NCBI GenBank assembly: GCA_037389465.1
Contig: JAZARR010000059.1
Location: 3,185,001 to 3,249,000 of the forward strand
Reading direction: 5' to 3'
DNA length: 64,000 nucleotides
Source of the DNA: Baylisascaris procyonis
Lineage: Eukaryota > Nematoda > Chromadorea > Rhabditida > Ascarididae
Below are positions 25,001 to 35,602 of the stretch, in pieces. Each line of letters begins with the position of its first letter. The stretch's first letter is position 1. Under the pieces are notes generated by a model. The model made no database searches. It saw nothing but the letters and a program-made list of their open reading frames with translations, and was not told the DNA's origin. The translations under genes and the position numbers were made by a program.

Positions 25001-28000
25001 CTACTCAACCATCTTCTAAATCTCTTTCCCTCCTTTGCTCTTCACAAAGATACTGAACGAGTACTACGAAATATCCGTTAACTGTACAACCTCCTTAATA
25101 TCCTTTCCCTCTCTGAATTGCGTAACCCAAAATTAGACTCAAAAATGGTGTCGCAAATCGCGACGAGTGCACCAAAAGAACCTATGATTCCATATGTTGC
25201 ACTAAGAACCCAACCGTTAAATACGTAGTCTGAAGCGGTGAGAGTGAGTCGCAGGCTTTTCGCAGATTCCACAAATTTTCACAATCTAGCCAAAGTCGAG
25301 AAAAGAGAAACCTCAACTAGAAAAAAAAAAAAAAAATCGCTGCTATCTTGCCACTCTCTCTTACAGTGAAATCAGCAGTTATTCTTGCGCTATCTGAGGA
25401 AAGGAATAAAAAGTTAAATGCAAACCTCAGAGTAAGAAAGATCGAATAAGCTCATAGCGATGTCTGCCTAGGCGAAGGGGTTTTTTTTTTTTTTTTTTTT
25501 AAACAACGACGCGAGAAGATTGGGCCTGCGAAGGATAGTCTGAGTTTATCAGCTGCAACTTTCGAAAACTTGCGATCCATTTTCATCCCTATCCCCTCTT
25601 CAATGGAAATCATGACTAGGAAATCACTCCTCACTGGAAAAATTGGACAATTGTTCAGGTTAATTTACATTAACCATGTCAATATACAGGCACGAGTGCA
25701 GTATGCAGCTAACCTTAGTGCCGTATGTGAAAAAAAGGAGTTTATTGAGTAGACGAGATGAGAAAGCTCGGGGAATACTTGACCGAGTCAACTGCATTCC
25801 TGCAAAATTAATCATTGAAGTAATAAGTTCACCAACAAAGTGCACGGCGCGGTGAAACTATTTTTAAGAATGTTCATGGATCACCGCATGAAATCTCATC
25901 TCTTCAGATTGATTCGGAAAGCTTAATCCCTCAAATTAATTGACTCATTTTGGGTTTCATTCATAGTTTTTAGATCACAATAATAAAACAACGCGTCCGT
26001 CAGCTTACCGCAAGTGTAATTTGAACAGCAGAAATTTTTCAAATAAAATCGGTAATGTTTATTATGGTTTAGGAAGCCGTTAGTTGTGGACCATTATAGA
26101 AATTCCAGGACGCTGAATCAGACGGTGAACCCGACAAAAAGTACCACTATGTCTCTAAAAAATATGGCACTCAGACCGCAAATAAAATGCTGAAAACTGA
26201 TACCATAAGTGACACACGCGTCCACTCCAATTGAGATGTAATTGACCATGCTGATGTGCTTGTTCTTCGGACGCACTCCCAGCCGTCTCCGATGAATTAT
26301 GTCCACTGACCACCTGTCCACTCGTATTATAGTCGAATTCCTGAGCTCCGAGCAGATCTAGATTGCCAGAAACTAGTGAACCGTAAGATTACAGTAATAT
26401 TATATAAGTGAAAGCTGAGAAGATTCTTGATGTCAGTTTCTTTTCTAGTTTCTTAGTGACAATACAAAAAGCGGAAGTAAGGATGGCGAAGTTTTAGTTA
26501 AATCTCTCCCAAAGCAGAAATTAGATGGCACCACAGTATTATATTCATTTGCTTCGGTATCTCAGTGAGACATCATTAAATTGTGTATCTCGGCCACTTC
26601 CTTATGTGGCATACCTGATACACCAGAACTCATTTTATATTTATTAGAGATATCGGTGAAAGACCGCCTCAATCGAAAAACCATCCTTCTATCAGCTTCT
26701 ATCAGAACTTAGTTGATCATCAAGCGATGGCAAATGCGTCACAAATGGATGCACTCTTTTCCGATGTCGGAAAGTATATATTGTGGTATGGCATCGAATA
26801 TAAAGTTTTAATTAATAAATCACTGCATTATTCTCATCGAAAGCGTGACAATACTAACGACCTCTTTAGACTGAAAATTCTGAAAGAACAGTAGAATTTA
26901 CGAAGTGCTACAGCAACAAAAACTGATACCAAATTATTATTCATATATAATAGTGTGGGAAACGCATACAAAAGGCACCGAGAAAAAAGAAGACATAAAA
27001 GATGCCGATAATTTCAAAACCCGGGAACGGAATTTTTTTAAATGCCGTTGGTTTCGGAAAATATGTGACAGAAGTGAAACCGAAAATAAACTCCCAATGT
27101 TTCTGTAGATCACTGATAAGGGATAAAATCCAAGTAAAGTAAGCCTACAAGAGAAGTTATATTGGTAGTCGATACTCCTATGAAAACGAGCCATAAAACG
27201 GAAAAACTTCAGCATTGATCACTGAGATACTGAGAAAATTTCATTACTTAAAAATCTACAAACATGATACCCTTCTAATCCGAAGGGAATATTGTTTTCA
27301 TTCTCATGCGCCGTTAATAAGCTACCAATGCATATACAACATCTTGTCAACCAAACATCTCTCCAAAACTACGTGTGAGAGGGGGCAGAGGGGATGAGGG
27401 AAAGGGACAGCAAGACGGTGGAGTTGAATCTGCAGCCGAATAGCCCAAAAACGATGATACCAAAATCTTGTCCCCGAGCGGGCATTTTGGATTCGTTTTC
27501 CTCAGAAATAAATTAATTCTTTCGAAGGAACTTTTGGAAGTCGAATATTTAGGATACGCGAACAAAAAATGGTGAAAGCAGTAACTGCAAATGCCTTTTT
27601 TGCTAAATTTCAAACAAGATGTTTAGCACACCTTGTTAATTAAATGCTTTAAGAAATTCACCACCATTATGTCACCAAAACTATAGCTTTTATAGCTTTA
27701 TCAACAAGCCACCTCATGCTAATTGAGAATTTGAAGTTTTATATGAAGAAAACGCCAGGGATGCATTAAAACGCACAAGAAAAAGATATAAGAACAGAGA
27801 TTAAATTTCATAGAATCCTAGAGAGATAATTGGGGAACATCTCCCAAAGATAAAAGAAGATAATGCACTTGTAATTACCACTTTTAACGGTTGCTCATTC
27901 ACGATACTCTATTTATGATTTGTTCGATAGATTTTCTGGCACTAAAAATCAAGCTACTTAGGGGTATTTATACACTTAGATTCAATTTTAAAAAACCCAG

Positions 28001-31000
28001 TTCCTACAGCATCTGGGAGTAGGAATGGGCTGCAGCAAGAACTGACGCTAAGCTGGAACATAATAAAAACCTTCCATACAGAAATTTTTGAGTCTTTTCT
28101 GAACTCCACGAATCACTCGACTCCAAATGTCTCAAAGTTCGAAAAACGCTGACCTTCAGGCAAAGAAATTTTCATGAAATCCGGAAATGCTATAAAAAAT
28201 CGAAATTCTAACCAAGACGTGTCTGAAGACTCCACAATAATGCATTTCTCTTTGGCAAAAGAAAGAATAATAATGATTAACGACAACACTGGAACAAAAA
28301 AAAAAACAAAAAAATGAGACGGCGCATTTTGCTTCATACGAAATGGTTTGCCTGAATTTGGAAAACGACTTTATATTCGCAACACAATAGCGTTTTTCAT
28401 ACTAGCCAAGCTTGCAAACCTAACGACCTCCGCTCTCTTCTCCATCTTATTATCTTGTTTTCAATTATGCGCTACATATGATTAAAGGATAAAGCGGCAT
28501 TTCCGATGCAATTTCACGCTTTATAGCTTTTATAACAAAAATAACCTCGGAATCAGAAAAGGTTTCTGGGGGGGGGGGGGGCAAGAAAGCAAATCGAAGT
28601 GTTAGTGGCGGAAAAAATCCTGAAACGCAAAGGTGTTATAAATAAGCATTTTTAATTGCGCAACTAAAAAAAGAACTGTGGAGTCTACAGCAGAAAACTA
28701 TGCCACCATCGGAAGAGATAATGAGCACATTGTGATGAAACTTAACAAAAATTTTTACGACGACTAACCTCTTTGAATCTTCTAAAAAGTAATCAACTCA
28801 TTATACAATAAGAGAAGCAGTGCTCAGTAAATGGTCACCTTCGAGAAGTCGATTGATCCCGAATGACCCGATCCCCAGCCAAGTACGCGGCTGAGATCAT
28901 TGCCTGTACCCAAAGGCAAAATTGCAACAGGCGGCTGCCGCTGCAGGGATCTGACTGCATCCAACACTAATGATATTGTGCCGTCTCCACCCGCCACCAA
29001 AACATAGCAGTTTATTTGCGGGTTAGTCCCAATCCATCGCAATGCGGTGTTAACGCTAACGTAGTCAACGTTTATTACCTGCAAAAACTAACAGTTAAGA
29101 CAGTTTCAGCTCCAATTCAAAAACTAGAATCGAAAAAATTCCATTAAATATCAAAAGGCAAAAAATAGCGAAATAAAACGGTAACGATGGCAGTAACGAT
29201 AATAGTAATTATATAAATATGTGTACAATGAAAGCAAAGCGAGGGATCAATTTTAAAAGGAAGTGGTCACTAGGGAACCCGTCCAACGGAACGCGTTTAT
29301 TTACTTTAAGAAATGCCACAAGAAGGAGACACTTGTAACGGCAGCTTTGGCCAAACAAGGTCAGCCGAGTGAGCGAAGAGATTCAAAGAGGAAAATGTAG
29401 TAACTCCACCTAACAAAAAAAAAAAAAAAAACACGACACAAAAAATCATCTGAGGAAAAGGAGATGCGTTATAAGCAAAGACAACAAAACAGCCGAAAAC
29501 GCTTTCGAAAGTGACATAGGGACATTTTGCTAAGTTGAGGCGACCTAATTTTCAGAAAAAATCGTGCTCAAAAATGGAATTGAGGTGTAGAACAAAAAAT
29601 TCGAAATTACGCTTGGAGATCGCTGCAGCTACACAGCAGCATAAGCAAGAACAGCAATGAACAAAGCCAATCGACGATAAGAAATGAAAGCGACCTGCGC
29701 GGGATGTAGATAGCGACGAAAAGCTTGCAACGTTGCGAAACCCTCTGCACCTCCACTCCTCGGGTTCACAAGCACAAACAACGGCCTCCACGATGACGCA
29801 ATTATGCCACTGGGAAGTGTCATCGATTCAACCACCAGCTAAAAGCAGCATGGAAATGCCAGACTTCGCCCTATTTTAGTAACAATCGATTGCACTATTA
29901 ACACACCTAGTCTAGACGTTTAAAATTTGAAAAAAAGGTCTCGTTGATAAACTTCAATTTGAAAGCGGTTTTATGTTCACTGCCGTCTCTAGACTGGAAG
30001 TGGAATTCGAAAGTACGCAAGTAAGGTTTTAAGTAGCTATTTCTCGCGGTACGCTATTGCAAATGCGTCGGAACGCCACAATAAGATCGACAAAGTTTAG
30101 TAACACTATAAAATTTGAGGAAGAACATTTGAGAATAAATGTACAACCACGCATCCTACCCTACAGAATCAGAAGTAAATTTATGGAAAAACCCTCCGAC
30201 CAAACATTGCTAGTGCCTATATTAAGAAGTTGAACTTTTACACTCTGTACAACAAATAAGCAGTTAGTCGTAACAAGTTTAATTACACAAATGCTAAATC
30301 AATGAATTCGATAAAAAATTTCTGAAAATATTAGTGTTGAAGCTGCAACAAAATCTCCCAAAGCTTCTACATTCAAAGTTGCACTAATAAGTGGGCAACA
30401 AATAAGTATGAACGCTGCAAAGTAGCTAAATTCTCTGACTCGAATTACCAACACACGAGCCACTGAAAGTTCGACAAGAATACCATAAAACGGCCGCGCA
30501 AGATGGAATCAAGCTCAATCGTCATTCATCCATCCTTCGTCGGTTGCAATCGTCAGCTACATTTTCTAGGTCGCCAGAGACCCATTCCACTGCCGTTAGC
30601 GCTTGCAGTCGTTTCATTCTCTTCCCTTTAACCTCTTGGCCGGTCGCTTATTCTCTACGCCTCCTCCCTCGTAGCCTTCAATTTTTACGAATAGCGCTAC
30701 TTTGAGCAGATTGACTTCCTGCTGCCAGCAACGATTCGTCTATTGTTAGCTACGCAACCCCGTCGCCTTCGGCCCATCCTATGCCGCTAATCTCCAGCCA
30801 TATTACACCCGGTGCTAGAAGTCTCTTCGTTCACCGTTTGCTGTCCGTTCCTCGTCATCGGCATCTCCTCCTCTCGGCTTAGTCCGTCAACACTCTTTTG
30901 ATCGGCCGATTCATAAGCTATCTATAGTCGAGGAGTCCGCAAAGATCCAGTCCCTTCGCTCATAATTTGTTTATTGAACGTCGTCTAACAACGAGTTAAA

Positions 31001-34000
31001 AGAGATGACCTGACTTACCTTAAGCAGAATGGTTTGTCCCTAACTTGCATGCATTCTACAGAAAAACACCTTTAACAACTTTCTATGAACAAAGTTTTGT
31101 TTACTACACTCGAAAGTGAGAACGTAAGCGACAATGAGGTGAACGAAACGAAATTAAAAGCAGAAACCCAAACAGCGAATACATGCGAACTGAACAAAAA
31201 TCGTTGGCATTAAAAGGAACTATCCCAGAAAAAGCGTAATTCTATGCAATAAACTAGCTGATATTACCTGTTTTTTACGACGAGTGCCTGCTCGTCGAAT
31301 AGTGACACAATTTGGTGGAATAATAAAATCACGATTAGCACCCAAATTACAACGCTCTCCCACCGAATATTTACAATCGGCGTGCACTGTGGCCTAAAAA
31401 ACAAATATGACAGACTGATTAAACCCTACCGTTGTACCTCATATCGGGCACCTATAATTCATTTATATCCCGGCAAGGCTCTCGTTACTCTGAACATACA
31501 TAACAGAGATTTTTAAAATTTTGGCTACGCTTTATCCTGCTCACGATGGCGGTAACTTGTGAATTAGAGTTCCGGTCGTCAACTGGATATAAAAAAACCT
31601 TCGGTGTTAACTCATCACCGCCAGTTTCTACCGACTGATTTCCAATAGCGACTCCCCAATTCCCTCCCCTCACTCTATTGAATCAAAGATTGATTCAAGA
31701 AGAAAAAAGGACAACTTTTTCAGCGCTTATGAAGGAGCTTGAAGAAAACTTAACAGCTTAACAAAACATGATTTTTGCCACGCTGGGTAAATGAACACTT
31801 ACAAGCCTACATCGTCAAACATGAAAGACCAAACGGGAACGCGAATTAAAGAAAAAAAAGAGGTACGAAATGAAGAACGAATTGCTGAATGACTGCGCAG
31901 ATTTTGCGATAAAAATAAGCAATGATCGCTGTATTTTATCCAAACTTTCAGTGCTACTATTTAATGCGGACGACTAATGATCATTGCGCTCAGGAAAAAA
32001 TGAGGTCCACGTGAGCGATAACAAAAGTTTAAAATTGTAAGCTGATCAAATCTCATAAACGCAAGAAGCAGTAACCATAAGATTTCGAGATAAACTGTTG
32101 CACGCTTCGCAAAGACAGTGTCTTTGCTTAGATGAGCATGAAAAGGATTTTAAATTATGAACACACTTACCTGACATAGAGCACAACGATAATCGACTAG
32201 ACCAACTCCATCACCGCACATTTCTTCACATGATATACACACACTACATGATGGAAGGTTGCCTCGCACCTAAAATACTCTTCACTCTTCATCAATAACG
32301 CTAATTAAGCATAGTAAGGATAACCTGTGGACAGAAAGCCTGACCTTCGTTTTATTCATGCTCTAAGTGTGGGCAAGGCAAAGTCTGTCGAGCACCCAGG
32401 GAAAAGCAGCAGTACGCACACTGTAGCAGACTCCATGTAATTTTTACATGCGGCAGTTGAATAATAAAACAAAGCAGAATATAGTAGAGTAAAGGAAAAA
32501 AATGTTGGTAAATGAGTATGAAGGACAAAATAATGCAGAAAAACAAAGGATGGGGTTTGAAAGAATTGTAGGAGCTTGAAGAAGACGAAAGAGTGATGAG
32601 AAAAGTTCGTCAGCCATATGCAATACTACCACATTGTCATTGTTCACAAATTACTTACACCATAGAAGTTCATAGAAATTCCGCATGAAGAAAACAGTGG
32701 AAATCGACTAAAACAAAGAAGTGTCAACTTTTCATGCTTGTCAAATCTGGAATATGACATGCTTTCTACAGAACGATGGACCCTCAAAATGCTCCCTTTA
32801 ATGTCTAAATCAATCATGAGCACACCTCCCACAAATCAAGACGCTTGGTCCTTTGAATTTTCGATAGGCTTCCGATACCTCAAGTTTCAGGCGTTCCGCC
32901 GACCAAAGGACGCCAGCTTACACCACAATTATCCTGGCAGCCAATAAAAGATAGTCGGGAAGTCTTTACAACAACCTACATCCAGATCAATTGATATGGA
33001 TGAGAACTAATATACTTCTGAAATGCTGCAATTCAGTTACTGGTACCTTCGGTGGCAGATTATGCAAACTGCAAACGTGCAACGCTGCTAAATAAAAGAC
33101 AAACCTGGATTTAAGCTACCAAGAGAGTGTGACTATCAACTAGACTTTAATTTCTCACGGGCGAAGTGATCGCGGTTTTTTTTAGTTTGCTTCAGGGTAG
33201 CCAATCAAGCCGGGAAATTCTTGAAGCCGATGAAGCTGGCGCTTCTTGGCGGTCATTCTTTCTTTCTGGTGCTTACTAGGCCCAGGATAAATAGCGAGCA
33301 AGAGAAGTTCCAAACTGAACTCTCCATCATCCTTCTAGGTATTAAATAATCTAAACACGAAGCGCCCAGTGCTCATCAGCGAACTGCAGTGTGGGCGCCA
33401 CCGTTCAATTTAGGCATCACACTGTGTCTTCCAACACCTACAGGAAAAAAGTAGATATACAGAGGATTGCATTGAAAGGAAAACATGTTAAGCCTTATCA
33501 GTGAAATAAAGGTTTTAGCACACTGTACCACAGTGATGACGAAAGACCTATCTAAATGACCGACGACACACACGAGTTACCGACCCGGCTAAAAAACTTC
33601 TTTTCAAATCTCTAGAACACCTAGCTCCTCCATACTTCCTAAACGGCACATATTTTCTCGCCATGTTTCATTCCGCTGGAGCAATTACTTGATGTTCTAC
33701 AAACTCCAACTAAGCAGCTATTTCAAATCCGTTTATGCGTAGCTGTGAAATGACCACCAGATGCACTTAATGTTAAATGATCGGTTAATAGACCATCCAA
33801 ATTATGGCACTGCTGTCGTCGCAACCTTCATATATGCCAATTGTTTCAGTCGCTGACATATCTTTTCATCATCGACCTCGTCTCTGATGTTGATACGTTT
33901 ATGCTCATTTCATCCTCATGCTTCACACACTTTCATATTCCATTTAGCTCTGCCGAATGAACTCATTTTTATGCACTTACTGCAATGCAACCTTCTACTA

Positions 34001-35003
34001 ACCAAAGATGCTCGGATAGAGTTGAAGTCGTTGATTGATCGCTACGATGTGCGCAATAAATGACATGTCAGCGATTTTCGGAGACTAGCTAATCGCCTAT
34101 ATTTCTATACCACGTGAAGGCCACCATTCTCTGCGGAGTTGCGTGATTAGCTGGAAAACACTTACCCAGTGATGCATAATATCGTTGTCAGTGGTTCGAG
34201 CAACCAGTTTGCAAGGCACCGTACTTGACAAAGAATGGAGACATAGCCTTGTGTCGACCATAACGCCACAAAAATCGCATTGCATACCGGACTGCATTCC
34301 ATTCTCACAAAGGCTACAGTAGCGGCCATGGTCACTCTCGGTCAAGCTCACAAAGTGATGACCACCTAAAGAAGAGGATAAGTTTGACATCGGAAACGCA
34401 TATCAGCAACGCGAAATGGCAAGATGCGCCATAGCTGAGAACACATTTCATGTTGTACTTAGGAGTTGAGCACGAAGATACCTTCGGCTAAAGAATAAAC
34501 TCAAGAAGGGCGGAGTGCTCAAAACAACACCATTGCATAAATCTTGAAGCCTTACGTCTCACTCACAAGACTACCCATATAAGCGAGTTTCATCCCCTAT
34601 GAAATACCAGTTCAGGAACATCCGGGAGGATGGCGGAGATGGGGAGAGGTATGGGATGACACAAGTTGATGATGAAAAATACGGGTTCTGTGTGCAAAAA
34701 ACAAAACAAGGCTAAGGATGTTATAAGGCGTCTATTGGAACAATACCATCGGAATGATGAGAACATTACCAATAAAACACGGCAAGAAAAATAGGTTTAT
34801 AGACACGAAGTTTGTGCACAACATATAAGACACATATAATCGTGTGTCCCACCATTAAAACAACAAATTAGTGAAAGTCACTTACTGGAAGACACTTCAA
34901 CGTCGTTGGTTTCATATTCGACGACTCTTGGGCGTAGTATTTTACGTAGTAATTGCGTTACTGCGATAAGTAACAAAGAAATAACAATTAAAGGCCATAT
35001 CAT
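22065..35003 (-). CDS. dgk-2: Diacylglycerol kinase, epsilon type (dgk-2-like), complete
   Basis: Phosphorylates diacylglycerol to phosphatidic acid with ATP at membranes. Exons: 35003-34886, 34365-34166, 32269-32171, 31393-31268, 29838-29695, 29078-28839, 26357-26204, 25799-25714, 24528-24354, 22324-22065. These sum to 1602 bases with every phase matching (533 aa; human DGKE is 567). Residues 1-19 ([19 protein letters not shown]) form the N-terminal hydrophobic helix typical of DGKE. C1 finger one spans about 42-91 and finger two 108-154 (VHADC at 142-146). The catalytic domain shows [12 protein letters not shown] (200-211), GGDGT (259-263) and [10 protein letters not shown] (283-292). The accessory domain shows [22 protein letters not shown], a [17 protein letters not shown] block and MQCDGEAW (491-498). 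Alignment length to DGKE is unchanged across the exon 6-8 joins, which fixed those borders. The exon 9 end relies on a GC donor. The symbol is by presumed orthology. Confidence 0.92.
24195..24353 (-). other. Optional 53-codon extension of DGK exon 9 (alternative GT donor)
   Basis: The frame of exon 9 stays open for 159 bases past the GC donor, to a good GTTAGTG donor after 24195 in the same phase 1. Using it would insert 53 residues, including a hydrophobic run ([19 protein letters not shown]), into the accessory domain. No DGK I know has such an insert. Either it is intron that happens to be open, or a worm-specific isoform. Confidence 0.4.
24352..24353 (-). promoter_or_regulatory. Probable GC (not GT) 5' splice site of DGK intron 9
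   Basis: After the codons for STND the minus strand reads A|GCAAGTTTTC. GCAAGT is the usual context of rare GC-AG introns. Ending the exon at 24354 leaves phase 1, exactly what the next exon needs (CAG|AG AAA TTC at 22324). It yields NDKKFEVFGV, aligning with the human accessory domain without a gap of note. No GT donor in this stretch has the right phase until 24194. Confidence 0.55.
24529..25713 (-). other. DGK intron 8
   Basis: It contains a minus-strand frame at 25272-25078 with a hydrophobic segment ([19 protein letters not shown]) and T20 and A-rich runs near 25481-25500 and 25321. No splice borders join this frame to DGK, and the neighbouring exons are contiguous without it (YGTK|DVLE), so it is taken as intron. 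Confidence 0.5.
26358..28838 (-). other. DGK intron 6, the longest intron (2.5 kb)
   Basis: No exon is needed here: exon 6 ends IDFSK and exon 7 begins ICSELRN, and the number of residues between the conserved Gly and the DRW motif (19) equals that of human DGKE. A G14 run lies at 28568-28581. The acceptor (GGCAATCTAG) is weak. Confidence 0.6.
29839..31267 (-). other. DGK intron 4 with GC-rich, repeat-like segment
   Basis: Most of this 1.4 kb intron is AT-rich, but 30500-30960 is GC-richer. On the minus strand 30602-30522 reads [20 protein letters not shown] then RRRMDE and a stop. That looks like the tail of a once-coding element, perhaps a retroelement polyprotein inserted in DGK orientation. 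The family is not established. Confidence 0.35.
32270..34165 (-). other. DGK intron 2 (1.9 kb)
   Basis: It separates the two C1 fingers. MHHW at the end of exon 2 joins VRGNLPSC at the start of exon 3, as in the human HHWIRGNVPLC. A slightly GC-richer patch at about 33170-33320 has no frame or motif. Otherwise nothing is seen. Confidence 0.6.
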
Positions 35004-35050
35004 TGTCTTCAGCCGTTACCGAACTGCCTCAAGTTGATCACCGCCTAAAA
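35004..35050 (-). promoter_or_regulatory. DGK 5' leader with TTTTAG acceptor (trans- or cis-splice)
   Basis: On the minus strand CTATTTTAG ends at 35045, and 41 bases later comes the DGK start codon (35003-35001). A strong acceptor this close to the ATG is what nematode genes show when a spliced leader is added. It could equally close a cis intron from a 5' untranslated exon further upstream. A second ATG, out of frame, overlaps at 34998-34996. The first was chosen because its frame gives the membrane helix. Confidence 0.55.
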
Positions 35051-35602
35051 TAGAAAGCCTTCCGAAACGCATTGAACACGATAAACTGCAAAGAATTTTA
35101 AGCTTTCATCATACCAACAACACTTTCCCAAGGAAGTGCTAAAACAGAGTTGTCTTGCATTAATTATGATATCTTTTTTCCCACCTAGTTCTTCGATCAT
35201 TTGTGCATACGTTGAAAGAAACAACTTTGCTTCGGCATTGAAATGAAGGGCTCCCACTGGTAGTGACCTCTTTTTGCACTCGTATTTCTTGATTTTGAAA
35301 GAGTAAATAAAAAAGACGTTCTGGAGGAATAACCTGATTGCTTGGCTACTTGTTTCGATCCAACCTTCAACTCCACCACAGCGCCTTCTCGCGTCCATAG
35401 GTGAAAGAGCTAAAAACGATGATGTGGTCCACACCGCCGCTGCTGATCCAGCAATACACTTCAGTTGAGTTCCGGTCGCGTGTTCTGATGTTGTGTTCAC
35501 TTGCTCGTATCGAAAACTTGCGGTGTTAGGTTGCCTTGAGTGATTGCTTAGCTGATTCAGTGGCAGAAAGTTGGTTTGGGAACGATGCGAAAAACGAATG
35601 GG
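35045..35602 (-). other. 185-codon stop-free frame directly upstream of the DGK start
   Basis: From 35602 down to the TAG that is itself part of the TTTTAG acceptor (35047-35045), one minus-strand frame has no stop. The upstream half reads like coding sequence (HATGTQLKCIAGSAAAVW, PMDARRRCGGVEGWIETSS). No ATG lies near its start; the first internal one is in SPMDARRR. It could be a 5' exon of DGK or of another transcript, an unspliced leader, or chance. No motif is recognised. Confidence 0.3.

Noticed and set aside
25078..25272. Membrane-like frame inside DGK intron 8 as an extra exon
   Set aside because: The flanking exons join perfectly (YGTK to DVLE) as in human DGKE, and no splice borders surround it.
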